This document shows positions 10,202 to 19,837 of a stretch of DNA of 64,000 nucleotides, piece after piece. This stretch comes from Cordylochernes scorpioides (taxonomy: Eukaryota > Arthropoda > Arachnida > Pseudoscorpiones > Chernetidae). Each line of letters begins with the position of its first letter. Position 1 is the first letter of the stretch. The position numbers and the translations under genes are program-made. Below the pieces are notes generated by a model. The model saw only the letters and a list, made by a program, of their open reading frames with translations. It did not search any database and was not told where the DNA came from. The DNA lies in the NCBI GenBank assembly GCA_030710605.1, contig CP092864.1:143303361-143367360 (forward strand). The letters are read 5' to 3'.

Positions 10202-10932
10202 CTTAGTTTTGTCCATGAGTGTATATTGGTTATCTCGTGTGTCTTCAATAAAGATCACTGTAATATCTTTCAGAGTTATTGTCTGAATCCCGATATACAT
10301 ACTAAAAGGTACAACTTCCTTAAGTTTTGTCCATGAGTGTATATTGGTTATCTCGTGTGTCTTCAATAAAGATCACTGTAATATCTTTCAGAGTTATTGT
10401 CTGAATCCCGATATACATACTAAAAGGTACAACTTCCTTAAGTTTTGTCCATGAGTGTATATTGGTTATCTCGTGTGTCTTCAATAAAGCTCACTGTAAT
10501 ATCTTTCAGAGTTATTGTTTGAATCCCGATATACATACTAAAAGGTACAACTTCCTTAAGTTTTGTCCATGAGTGTATATTGGTTATCTCGTGTGTCTTC
10601 AATAAAGATCACTGTAATATCTTTCAGAGTTATTGTCTGAATCCCGATATACATACTAAAAGGTACAACTTCCTTAAGTTTTGTCCATTAGTGTATATTG
10701 GTTATCTCGTGTGTCTTCAATAAAGATGACTGTAATATCTTTCAGAGTTATTGTTTGAATCCCGATATACATACTAAATGGTACAACTTCCTTAAGTTTT
10801 GTCCATGAGTGTATATTGGTTATCTCGTGTGTCTTCAATAAAGATGACTGTAATATCTTTCAGAGTTATTGTCTGAATCCCGATATACATACTAAAAGGT
10901 ACAACTTCCTTAAGTTTTGTCCATTAGTGTAG
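10202..10932 (+). repeat. 118-bp satellite, about six units
   Basis: Unit starts CTTAAGTTTTGTCCATGAGT, continues with TTGGTTATCTCGTGTGTCTT, AATAAAGATCACTGTAATAT and GAATCCCGATATACATACTA. Anchors CTTAAG are 118 bp apart. Units are about 97-99% alike, implying recent expansion. The unit contains a Tc1/mariner-style terminal repeat (TTAAGTTTTGTCCATGAGTG). The 76-bp satellite at 14430-15265 is the same family in reverse orientation with a 42-bp block missing. Confidence 0.95.
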
Positions 10933-11914
10933 TTTTCAATATAAATATAAGAAATTGGCGACAACTCGAAAGAAGCTTTGATCGTCTGCGACCACTCATA
11001 CTGTAAGCACACCACATGTAAAATCAGCTTGACTTTAATATTTCCAAGTTTCCGGTTTGGAGCCATACTTGCACCGTGCTCTACATGTCTGTAAAATTGA
11101 CATATTGATGTTGACAATCTTATTGACTTCTCATAGGACGTGGCTTCCACTTTTCTGCGATGTCCCTATGTCGCTGGATCATTCGTCGCCAGCGAAACTT
11201 GTAATCAAAAATGTCGCAGATTGTTTCCCAATACCTGAATCCCTGGGGGCCACCGCCCAATCAGGGCAATCAATTTTAATTGGCCCCCAGACGACGCACG
11301 CAGCAGATAAGACAACACACACACAATCGTCTGCCACCACAATCAGTTTTAATACGGCTGTTGTTGCCATGGAAACACGCGGAAACAGCTCGGCCGTCCT
11401 ACAAGTGGATTTCCTGCCCTTACCCATCCTGACAGACAAGAGTTCATTATCCTTGGCAATTTATAATCATCAACTGTTTAAACTGAAGGTGTAAATTATC
11501 AAAAGAACGAAATCGTGAGGCGAAGAATTTTTTTAATCCGGCGGGAGTCTTGCAATTTTATTACTGCCGTAGTATATGTGATCAAAGCGGTAAGTTCAGC
11601 TGGGGGAACATAAAGTGAAGTAAGAGCTAAGAGACCTTTCACTGTTTTGTTTAAAACTTGATCATGGAGTGACATCCGTTGGTTCTAGATTGGACAAGTT
11701 GCTTAATGACTCTAGCTGATGATCTTTTCTGAAAACGGGTTTCCAATTTTGATTTTAACTCGTAGGGATGGAGGGGCCTAAAGTATTTTTTTTTCCCCAG
11801 CGGAGTTGAATTGGAGATGGCATCTTCACTTGGCTAGCCGAAGGGATTATTTAAAGATTGATTTCTTATAAAGGCTTTATATTACGATGTACTAGCGCGC
11901 CATCTGTTATCAAA
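10933..11914. other. Unclassified, partly GC-richer sequence
   Basis: 11050-11500 is less AT-rich and holds overlapping open frames on both strands (145 codons plus, 86 codons minus) with no recognisable domain. It contains an inverted pair CTGGGGGCC / GGCCCCCAG around a CCAATCAG. It could be a worn exon or promoter region, but nothing decisive is visible. Confidence 0.35.
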
Positions 11915-12228
11915 TTACAAAACTATTTTAGAGGCGTAATATTCTTTTTAAGATAAAACAATTTCTACTGTCCTTACTGCAATGGAAAAATTAAATGTCC
12001 ATAGTTCATCTAAAATACCCATTCGAAGAGTCAAGCATCAGTATCACTATAAAAGGAAGTTCCAAAAATGCAATATAACAGCGGTATGGTAGATTAAACT
12101 GGCGAAACCGCTGGGAGGGTTTACCACTGATGAGCCAGGCCCTCCCTTTAATTTTTCCATTGCAGTAAGGACAGTAGAAATTGTTATATCTTAAAAAGAA
12201 TATTACGCCTCTAAAATAGTTTTGTAAT
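11915..12228 (+). mobile_element. MITE-E, long terminal inverted repeats
   Basis: Arms of about 75 bp (TTACAAAACTATTTTAGAGG ... ACTGTCCTTACTGCAATGGA) face their reverse complement at 12155-12228. The middle has CAGCGGTATGGTAGATTAAA and GGCGAAACCGCTGGGAGGG. Noncoding. Family members recur across the window, several as foldbacks. Confidence 0.85.
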
Positions 12229-12388
12229 TTTATAACGGCTTATTGCGGCTTGTCTGCTTGCTACATCCATTTTTGAGCTCGAAAATCATACAATTTGGTT
12301 AGTAGCTCGTAAAACCATATTTTCTCTTTTTCACCCTACACTGTCGGATATATCAGCGAAGCTCCTAATACAATATTAGAATTCTAAA

Positions 12389-12450
12389 ATGCGGTGGTGG
12401 AATAAATTAGCGAAACCGCTTGGAGAATTAATCACTGATGAATCCAACCA
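12389..12450 (+). mobile_element. MITE-E fragment
   Basis: GGAATAAATTAGCGAAACCG then CTTGGAGAATTAATCACTGATGAA: a worn core of MITE-E without its arms, lying beside the Helitron-B copy. Confidence 0.6.
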
Positions 12451-12454
12451 TTCC

Positions 12455-12774
12455 TATATATACAGTTATCAGCGTCATAATCAAGCAACAATTCTTAATC
12501 AATTCTGTCACCGTTTGCTTTGTGAATGGAATAAATACCCAAATATGGACAATTCTCATAACCATCGGTGGTTCAGTGGCAGAATGCTCGTCTGCCACGC
12601 GGGCGACCCGGGTTCGATTCCGGCCGATGCATTTTTTTTTTTTTATAATTTTTAAAACTCATTTATATATTATACAAGAATGACATCCACGGCGCCAATT
12701 TATAATTGCAACGAATAGTATTTGAATAAAAGCATTTAATCGGGTAAAACCCGGGCGTTGCCCGGGTCATTCGG
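12455..12774 (+). mobile_element. Helitron-B copy carrying a tRNA-Gly sequence
   Basis: Begins near ATATACAGTTATCAGCGTCA, holds the tRNA-Gly copy, a T-run, and ends with hairpin CCCGGGC-GTT-GCCCGGG followed by TCATTCGGATAGT, where related copies end CTAG|T. A 3' hairpin followed a few bases later by CTRR is the hallmark of Helitrons; here the terminal C has mutated to A. No Rep/helicase is encoded, so it is non-autonomous. Confidence 0.75.
12562..12631 (+). pseudogene. tRNA-Gly(GCC) copy inside Helitron-B
   Basis: GGTTCAGTGG..AGAATGCTCG, anticodon GCC, B box GGGTTCGATTCC and acceptor CCGATGC are all recognisable. The first base pair is lost (C1 instead of G1) and one C is missing in the T-arm/acceptor junction, so this is a pseudo-tRNA. 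Confidence 0.85.
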
Positions 12775-13559
12775 ATAGTTCCTATATATTTTTCATCTTT
12801 GTGGAGAAAGTAGAAAGATTATTTTAATTTGGAGAAAAGAACAACTCGTGCTTAATGGTTATATTTATTTGATATAGATGGCGTGATATTCTTCCATTAT
12901 CTGTAAGTGTTACAAAAAAAATGATATAAAAACGTGATAGCTAATTGTCCCATTTTAAATTTTTAAAACCAAAATGGGCTGAGACAAACTGAAGAAAAAT
13001 ATCTGGCCCTCACAGTTGGCACAACTAAAAAAAAAAGCGCCGTTGAAAAATGCCCGTACGGCTCGTTAAGTCAGAAGTGTGGTGAGGCAATTTCAGGATA
13101 AAAAAGGCGGTTTTCAAATAATCCACCGCCGATGAAGTTGGGAAGCACACGCGACCAGAAAAAGGGACTTGGCAAAAAGTGGAGGCAGAAAACAAACAGA
13201 ACCTCTGTCTCGAGATTAAGATGTTATCAGTTTTTTTGTTGTTTCCCCGCTAAACATTTGATTTATGGTTTGAATTCGAGGATTCTATCATTTTTCTTGT
13301 TTGATTACATCTTGCAGACTTGTTATTTCAACCAGCAGTTTTGTATTGTATTTTGGGGCTTGACTACTCTCTTTTGTCCGCCGCATTGCTCATCCAGCCT
13401 TTTGTACTCAACTCTGAAGAATGATAGTTGTTAGCGTTTTAACTCGAGAGTGTAATTTGCATAGCTATAGGCCATAATTATATCTCTTTTGACTCAATTT
13501 GATGTTTTCGGAAGAGCGATTGCTCGAAGCATATTATATATTTATAATTGTATGTAATT
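12775..13559. other. Unclassified sequence
   Basis: A 100-codon plus frame at 13132-13434 has no recognisable domain. No repeat family from elsewhere in the window is seen. Confidence 0.4.
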
Positions 13560-13826
13560 CTGCTGTCCTCAAAGCTTAATGTCCATAGTTCATCTAAAAT
13601 ACCCAATCCAAGAATCTAGCATCAGTATCACTATTAAAAAAAAACGAAAAATGCAATATAACAGCGGTATGGTAGATTAAACTGGCAAAACCGCTTAGAG
13701 AATCCACCACTGATGAACCAGGACCTCCCATAATATTTTCATTGCAGTAAGGGCAGTAGAAATTGTTAAAATTTTAAGATTCATACGCGTCTATAATAGT
13801 TTCAAATATACATAACAGATGGCGCA
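13560..13826 (+). mobile_element. MITE-E copy
   Basis: Shares TGTCCATAGTTCATCTAAAA, CAGCGGTATGGTAGATTAAA and GCAGTAAGGGCAGTAGAAAT with other copies. The left arm is truncated to TGCTGTCCTCAAAGCTTA. Noncoding. Confidence 0.8.
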
Positions 13827-14133
13827 CTAATGTATCATAACGTATTTATGTCGATGAAGGTTTGTAAAGGTTAACTAGCTCGAACACACTAGCCCGGTGC
13901 AGATGCTATGGAGACATTCAAAGAAATATTAATATAAAATTAAAGAAAATGGCGCTTCACAAGGAATTCCACCTCACGGCAAGGGGCTGATCCTCCTCAT
14001 AAAACCCCCTATTTTATTTACATACTGGGTTTGAAAAGGTGAAAACATTTGATGAAATCTTGATAAAGCTAATAGCGTTAAATTCTCCAGGGTCAGTCTC
14101 ATGGCATCCTTGTAGCAATACTAAATGCTTATT

Positions 14134-14314
14134 CTTTTTGTGTTGATTTCTTGCTTCCCCCTCTTTCTTCTTATTATTTTTTTTTCTTTTCTTGTTTTTT
14201 TTTCTTTTTACTCTGTATATATCGTTATTTCCTTTGTCTCACTGCTTTGTTCTTATGCATACCTCTGGTGAATCCTGTATAGGGTCAGTAACCCTAAATA
14301 AAGGCTTTTTTTTT
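14134..14314 (+). mobile_element. LINE-C 3' fragment with 14-bp TSD
   Basis: 5'-truncated 3' UTR of a non-LTR element: CTTGCTTCCC, then GCATACCTCTGGTGAATCCT, GTATAGGGTCAGTAACCC and a polyadenylation signal AATAAA followed by GGCTTTTT. TSD ACTAAATGCTTATT lies at 14120-14133 and 14315-14328. See 33869-34330 for the coding end of the same family. Confidence 0.9.
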
Positions 14315-14429
14315 ACTAAATGCTTATTGTAAGTTATTACCTCAATGAGTATAATGATTTATAATTCTGTAGAGAGAGGTACTTCATGTGTTAACTTCAT
14401 ACCACTCTCTATGTATGCTGTTTACTGTA

Positions 14430-15265
14430 CGCTCATGGACAACACTTAAGGAATTTGTACCTTTTAGCATGTATATCGGGATTCAGACAATAACTCTGAA
14501 AGATACACTCATGGACAACACTTAAGGAAGTTGTACCTTTTAGCATGTATATTGGGATTCAGACAATAACTCTGAAAGATACACTCATGGACAACACTTA
14601 AGGAATTTGTACCTTTTAGCATGTATATCGGGATTCAGACAATAACTCTGAAAGATACACTCATGGACAACACTTAAGGAATTTGTACCTTTTAGCATGT
14701 ATATCGGGATTCAGACAATAACTCTGAAAGATAAACTCATGGACAACACTTAAGGAAGTTGTACCTTTTAGCATGTATATCGGGATTCAGACAATAACTC
14801 TGAAAGATACACTCATGGACAACACTTAAGGAATTTGTACCTTTTAGCATGTATATCGGGATTCAGACAATAACTCTGAAAGATACACTCATGGACAAAA
14901 CTTAAGGAATTTGTACCTTTTAGCATGTATATCGGGATTCAGACAATAACTCTGAAAGATACACTCATGGACAAAACTTAAGGAATTTGTACCTTTTAGC
15001 ATGTATATCGGGATTGAGACAATAACTCTGAAAGATACACTCATGGACAACACTTAAGGAATTTGTACCTTTTAGCATGTATATCGGGATTGAGACAATA
15101 ACTCTGAAAGATACACTCATGGACAACACTTAAGGAATTTGTACCTTTTAGCATGTATATCGGGATTCAGACAACAACTCTGAAAGATACACTCATGGAC
15201 AACACTTAAGAAAGTTGTACCTTTTAGCATGTATATCGGGATTCAGACAATAACTCTGAAAGATG
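14430..15265 (-). repeat. 76-bp satellite, about 11 units
   Basis: Unit ACACTCATGGACAACACTTA then AGGAATTTGTACCTTTTAGC and ATGTATATCGGGATTCAGAC. Read on the minus strand this is the 118-bp satellite unit of 10202-10932 lacking the 42-bp block with TTGGTTATCTCGTGTGTCTT. Units differ by single substitutions. Confidence 0.95.
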
Positions 15266-15398
15266 TTTTATACGCTGTTACCTTTATTAAAGACACGAGA
15301 TAACCAAGTGAGAGAAAAATTGCCTCTGTCTCCTTCGAAAATCAGACGACCAGCAACACCCGAATAAGAAACTTCCTTAAGTTTGCCCATTAGTATAT
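15266..15398 (-). mobile_element. Source-type MITE-T element abutting the satellite
   Basis: Directly after the last 76-bp unit the sequence continues through CTTTATTAAAGACACGAGAT, AACCAAGTGAGAG, CTCCTTCGAAAATCAGACGA and CTTCCTTAAGTTTGCCCATT. It therefore contains the missing block and an opposite-facing terminal repeat. It looks like the dispersed element from which the satellite unit came. Confidence 0.6.
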
Positions 15399-15789
15399 GT
15401 TTACGCGGTATTATCTGTAAAAAGTATTTTATCTTCTCCTTCTCTTTTTTTCTTAGAGTCTATATATTTTTTATTCATGATCAAAAAGGTATGATTTGTA
15501 ATTGTCATAGTATTTAATGTAATAATCAATATACTTGACACCCCAAAATATTAGTGCAAAATTCAATTTACACTCACGATCAAAACTTAAGGAAGAAGAA
15601 AGTCTTTGTTGTCAAAGGTGGTCTATATATACATATTTAATTAAAAAGACATATATTGGATCAAAAAAATAATTTATTTTACCAATATTCCAGCTGGCTG
15701 AACGCCAACCTTTATCAAGGTGTTATAACATTTTAAAGTTTGCATTTATCTATGGATTGCTCTATTTTCAAAACATATACATATATTAT
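15399..15789. other. Unclassified AT-rich sequence
   Basis: One MITE-T end-like piece (CACTCACGATCAAAACTTAA) lies at about 15571. Nothing else is recognised. Confidence 0.45.
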
Positions 15790-15930
15790 AAAACTATTTT
15801 AGAGGCGTAATATTCTTTTTAAAATAAAACAATTTCTACTGTCCTTACTGCGATGCGCAGTAAGGACAGTAGAAATTGTTTTATTTTAAAACGAATATTA
15901 CGCCTCTAAAATATTTTTATAATTTGATAA
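15790..15930. repeat. MITE-E arms joined as a palindrome
   Basis: The two MITE-E arms (CTATTTTAGAGGCGTAATAT ... CTGTCCTTACTGC and its reverse complement) meet with only a few bases between them. The whole internal region of the element has been lost, leaving a 140-bp foldback. Confidence 0.9.
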
Positions 15931-15959
15931 CAGATGGCGCTCTAGTACATCATATACAT

Positions 15960-16202
15960 ATATAAATTAAGAAAAGGGAATCTCCTTATCGTGCAACTGA
16001 AAGTTGCTGATGGCTTGCGCCATCTATCGGAATAAATATCAACTTTTCGCGTTGATTCTTAATTATTCTAGAATTGGCCAAATACCCATTCTTGATTAAT
16101 CAAGAAAAGCTAACCACGGACGCGTTTCGGGCTGTTGGCCCTCATCAGCGTGGTGCAAGCTGTACCTCAACGACCAAAAATTTGGTCATTAAGGTATTTT
16201 TT
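15960..16202 (-). mobile_element. HH1 retroelement copy with hammerhead
   Basis: On the minus strand: CCAAATTTTTGGTCGTTGAG, the hammerhead, CTTTTCTTGATTAATCAAGA, TTTGGCCAATTC, then GCGCAAGCCATCAGCAACTT and a tail into CTTTTCTTAATTTATA. Closely matches the copy at 59684-60023. Noncoding, about 240 bp. Confidence 0.8.
16113..16154 (-). ncRNA. Hammerhead ribozyme motif, intact core
   Basis: 5' to 3' on the minus strand: stem I ACCACG; core CTGATGA; stem II GGGC-CAACA-GCCC; GAA; a palindromic stem III ACGCGT; cleavage position C (triplet GTC); stem I partner CGTGGT. All invariant core bases of the hammerhead family are present. Stem III could only close two base pairs around two bases in a monomer, so activity may need a dimer, as known for other hammerheads with weak stem III. 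Confidence 0.85.
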
Positions 16203-16299
16203 CACATATATATATTAAAAATAAAGAAAGCATTTCCTGACCACGAGCACATGTGCTTTTATATATATATATATTTTAAAGGAGACAGAGGCAATTTTG

Positions 16300-16412
16300 C
16301 TTACACTTGGTTATCTCGTGTATGTTCAATAAAGGTCACCGCAATATCTTTCATATTTATTGTCTGAATCCAGATATACATGGTAAAGGCACAACTTGCT
16401 GTGCATGAGTGT
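16300..16412 (+). mobile_element. MITE-T fragment
   Basis: Contains TTGGTTATCTCGTGTATGTT, AATAAAGGTCACCGCAATAT, GAATCCAGATATACATGGTA and CATGAGTGTA. This is a single dispersed copy of the sequence that makes up the 118-bp satellite. Confidence 0.75.
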
Positions 16413-16691
16413 AGTTATCATCAGACTGCTAGGAAAGGTGTGAAGAGAGGCGACAGCTGGCGTGGATTCCACTCACAAATCTGGGAGCGGTCCTGGTGGG
16501 AGGACAAATTAAGGTGGTGGCAGTAATAACAGGCCTCAGGGAGTCCTTGGGACTCAACATCTGCTGGATTCTTTGTTGGACTCTCCTTTACGAACGATAT
16601 CTTTCTATAACTTGGCGTTCTCCCTGTGTACTCGCATCCAGGTCTCTCTGTTAGCTTATCTTTTATAACTGAAGAGAGAAGAATGAAGCGA
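16413..16691. other. Unclassified sequence
   Basis: Mixed-composition stretch with no recognised gene or repeat. Confidence 0.4.
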
Positions 16692-17247
16692 GATTTTTTT
16701 TTGCTTATCCCTGGTGGGTAGAAGTAGGCGACTGCTTTTACTGTAAGTACACCACATGTCTACAAATGTGAAAAGCAGTTCGACTCTTCACTTATCCCTA
16801 GTACACCTGGTACAAGCCATGATAATCATGGTGGATAGTAGGAAACGACTGCTTTTACTGTAAATACACCACATGTCTACACATGTGAAAAGCAGTTCGA
16901 CTTTGCACTTACAAATATGCCAGAGTCCCGTTAGAAGGATAGTTATTTATAGTACACAAAGATTTATAGAAAATGGAAGGATTCAAGCACGAATGTATCT
17001 TTTATATACAAAACACAAACTTCTACTCTATTTACTGCGATGAAAAATTATTGAGAGGGCTTGGCTCATCAGCGGTGCCAGAGCCCCGTTTGGTTACTTG
17101 TACTCGCTGATGGGGTTGGACTTTTGCGAGAATAAGAGGCCATTGGAGCATTTTTTTTTAATCAGAAAAAAGTTCCCAATGCGGGAATCGAATCCGGGTC
17201 GTAGCGGTTTAAAACCAACTGTTTAGACCATCCTTCCACCGACTCCC
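16692..17247 (-). mobile_element. SINE-1 copy, rearranged, with a MITE-E insert
   Basis: Both ends are SINE-1: tail at 16700 (GCTTATCCCT) and tRNA head at 17165-17247. A short GAAGCGA repeat flanks it (16685-16691 and 17248-17254). Inside, the 3' body is present twice (16702-16790 and 16793-16930), and a MITE-E half (16935-17078) separates body from head. This is a composite made by more than one event. Confidence 0.8.
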
Positions 17248-18020
17248 GAAGCGAATTCTTCAAATATCAAATAATAGATAATTTAAAGAGTTTTAAGATA
17301 TCGCTTATCTGCTCTTTTTCATTCCGAATTTCAAAAATAAATTTATTCGTTTCACAGATTTAGATGAGATTTACACCTATCCACCGATTTACACGGTAGA
17401 TACGTTCCTGAGAAAAACGTGTAAATCGGGGGATAGGTGTACACAGAAATAAAAATAAAATGCATTGACAGGTTAAAATATGTAGTCAGCACATAAGCTC
17501 GGGATTCCTCGTGAGATGTGTACACAGCGCATGTGTTCAATCACAGTAGCATTTAGTATAGTGTGATAAAAACAAAAAAAAAAAACTTATTTGGAAAACC
17601 GTGTAAAAGCGAAAACGTGTAAAACAAGTACCGTGTAAATCGGGGGATAGGTGTATTTAAATGAAAAATCTTTGGAAAGAGCTCTAAGAAGCGTTCTGGT
17701 AGATTAAATTGGCGAAACCGCTGGGAGGATTCACCACTGATGAGCCAAGCCCTCTCAATAATTTTTCATCGCAGTAAATAGAGTAGAAGTTTGTGTTTTG
17801 TATATAAAATAAAAAATCGTGCTTGAATCCTACCATTTTCTACAAATCTTTGTGTAATAACTATCCTTCTCACGGGACTCTGGCATATTTGTAAGTGCAA
17901 ATTCAAACTGCTTTTCACATGTGTAGCTATGTGGTGCACTTACAGTAAAAGCAGTCACCTACTTCTATCCACCATGATTATCATGGCTTGTACCACGTGT
18001 ACTAGGGATAAGCAAAAAAA
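16793..18020. repeat. Large inverted duplication (arms about 280 bp)
   Basis: 16793-17079 (SINE-1 body plus MITE-E half) is repeated in reverse complement at about 17735-18020. Both join SINE-1 and MITE-E at the same odd breakpoint (CGGGACTCTGGCATATTTGT next to a TAACTATCCTTCT sequence), so the chimera formed once and was then duplicated in inverted orientation. The spacer holds the SINE-1 head and MITE-F. Confidence 0.8.
17374..17653 (+). mobile_element. MITE-F, pogo/Tigger-type, TA TSD
   Basis: Ends CACCTATCC(A/C)CCGATTTACA and its inverse, flanked by TA on both sides (17372-17373 and 17654-17655). Subterminal CGTGTAAA motifs are repeated near both ends, as expected for transposase sites. 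The block CGGTAGATACGTTCC is nearly identical to that in the Tigger element at 42641. No coding sequence. Confidence 0.9.
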
Positions 18021-18403
18021 AAATCCTCACGTCTTTAACTTTATTAACATCCTATAACGTGATATCCCAAACTCAGAGATATTTGCGTCAATACATTTCT
18101 AACATCATTACAAATTGGCTATATACAAGGAGAAAAAAGACAAACATATAAAAGCAATTCTCTCAAAATTTCCTTCCCTCTCTTTCCCAATTCTAAAGAT
18201 AGTTGTATATATATCTAAAAAATTGATTAAAATATTTATATGTTCTTTTCTTATCTACAAATTCCCACTCTTTCGAAATTGAAAGCACATAGAAGGTGTA
18301 TATGATCCTTTAAACTTTTTTCTTGTTATCTTCGCAATATTTTGTAGGTAGATATATATATATATATATATTTAGAAAAATTCAAGGACTCTTACTGGTA
18401 AAT

Positions 18404-18479
18404 TATAAAGCTGGACAACACGTGAAGTAAGATGGATTAAAAGAAACTCATCTTACTTCACGTGTTGTCCAGCTTTATA
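18404..18479. repeat. Perfect 31-bp hairpin with 14-base loop
   Basis: TATAAAGCTGGACAACACGT and the following AAGTAAGATG (ending 18434) pair exactly with 18449-18479. The loop is 18435-18448. The perfect match suggests recent origin. It abuts Helitron-A. Confidence 0.9.
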
Positions 18480-18493
18480 TATATATATATAAA

Positions 18494-18820
18494 TCAAAGT
18501 TTGTATGTCCAGTATACAAATTCGCAGTAGTTCACTAATTCAAATTAAAATTTCCATACATAGGTAAAAAAAATACGGGGAAGACGATAGGCTATTTTAA
18601 AAATATATAAATCAATCATTAAAACTATATATTCAAATTATTCTACTTATCTCACGAACAGCGCCCTCTATCAAATATTAGATTAAATTATGCTGATGCA
18701 AACAAATAGATAATGCTAATAACAAACAATTATTTTAAAAAAATCTTATCTAAATATATATCACTCGGGTAGATATGCACACGGGTCAATCCCGGGGCGA
18801 AGCCTGGGTCACCCGTCTAG
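18494..18820 (+). mobile_element. Helitron-A, non-autonomous
   Basis: Starts TCAAAGTTTGTATGTCC after A and ends with a hairpin (CCCGGGGCGAAGCCTGGG), a few bases and CTAG before T. TC start, 3' hairpin, CTRR end and A/T insertion site fit Helitrons. Six copies of about 330-360 bp occur in this window. No helicase or Rep gene. Confidence 0.85.
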
Positions 18821-18855
18821 TATTTAATAATGTTGGTCGTGGAGGTACACTCTGC

Positions 18856-18897
18856 ACCACGCTGACGAGGGCGAACAGCCCGAAACGCGTACTTGGT
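18856..18897 (+). ncRNA. Hammerhead ribozyme motif
   Basis: ACCACG, CTGACGA, stem II GGGC-GAACA-GCCC, GAA, ACGCGT, cleavage base A (triplet GTA), then CTTGGT. One stem I pair is lost (C against T). Core bases are intact; the GTA triplet is permitted but usually slower. Confidence 0.75.
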
Positions 18898-19103
18898 TAA
18901 CTTTTATTTATTTATAAAGAAAATGTATTGACCAAAATTAATGAACAGGCTCAATCAATGTTCAGTTGATTTCTGTTCGAATAGATAGCACTCTGCCATC
19001 TAAAAAGCACATTTGTTTTTGTTCAGGATATGCCTTCATTATTTTAATTATATTATAATTTGAAAAAATAACAAAAATTGTTGGTCGTACAGGTACAGTC
19101 TGC

Positions 19104-19146
19104 ATCACGCTAACGAGGGCTAACAGCCCGAAACCTTGTAGGTGGT
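19104..19146 (+). pseudogene. Degenerate hammerhead motif
   Basis: ATCACG, CTAACGA, stem II GGGC-TAACA-GCCC, GAA, ACCTTGT. The invariant G5 of the core has become A and stem III has lost its palindrome, so cleavage should be abolished. Confidence 0.75.
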
Positions 19147-19300
19147 TGACTTTTCTTGATTTATCAATAAATTGGATTAGCAAAATATCTTTGGAACAAG
19201 TTATATCAACGTTTAGTTGATTTTTGCGCCATTAGAAGCGTTCTGTCATCTAAAATGCTCCTATGAGTGTTCAGAAAATGCCGATTTTGATTTTAATATA

Positions 19301-19837
19301 TTATAATGGCTATAAATTTTATTCATATTAAATACATATGTGTAAATATATACAATTATAGAGTAGATATGTATATAGGGAAAGTGAGGACCTTGATGAC
19401 AGTTCCCTATAAACGACCTAAAGGAAAGAAGTTGAGTTTATAAATCTTCTTTAGAGAGACGAAGAAAGTCCCTTCTATAAATCAGGGCAAAAGACCGGAT
19501 TGAGAAACGCCAAGAAAAAAAAAAGGTAAACGACAAATGTATTTCTTTCAGCGAGGCAGCGGGGAGAACCACAAATCTGGTCTGGCGAGGAAAACAGAAG
19601 CTTACCGAGGAAGGTTGCATAAACAGAGGTGTGAGGCAAGGCTTAGAGATGGCTTAAAAATTTAAGAGGAGGTCGAGAAGGGCGATAATCGTCTTTAAAG
19701 AGAATCAAAGCACAATTAAGTTGGGAGGGCGCTCCGGGCGCCAATTCCCCGCGGCTCCAGGGGATTACGCCAAAGTCGGCTGTTCGGGAGTGCACCTGCT
19801 CTCCTCGGCTGCGGATTATCTCCCGGCGGCAGACTTT
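19301..19837. other. Unclassified sequence
   Basis: 19640-19837 is less AT-rich, but no motif or family is recognised. It merges into the 56-bp satellite. Confidence 0.45.

Larger units (their letters stand above)
18826..19300 (+). mobile_element. Two HH1 elements in direct tandem
   Basis: Two diverged units begin GTTGGTCGTGGAGGTACA (18832) and GTTGGTCGTACAGGTACA (19081), about 249 bp apart. Each has a hammerhead at its start, then CTTTTATTTATTTATAAAG or CTTTTCTTGATTTATCAATA, then GTTCAGTTGATTTCTG or GTTTAGTTGATTTTTG, CTGCCATCTAAAA or CTGTCATCTAAAA and a GTTCAG(G/A)A(T/A)ATGCC end. A tandem arrangement is known for hammerhead-bearing Penelope-like elements and retrozymes. Confidence 0.8.

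Noticed and set aside
11057..11494. 145-codon gene
   Set aside because: No domain, an antisense frame of 86 codons in the same place, and mixed composition; kept only as unclassified sequence.
12100..12140. Permuted hammerhead in MITE-E (GGCGAAACC...CTGATGAGCC)
   Set aside because: CTGGC could pair with GCCAG and the core strings are present, but only about five bases remain for stem I and its loop, and other copies change the core (GGCAAAACC). Likely coincidence.
10202..15265. CRISPR-like regularly spaced repeats
   Set aside because: Units are contiguous with no variable spacers, and the DNA is eukaryotic; these are satellites.
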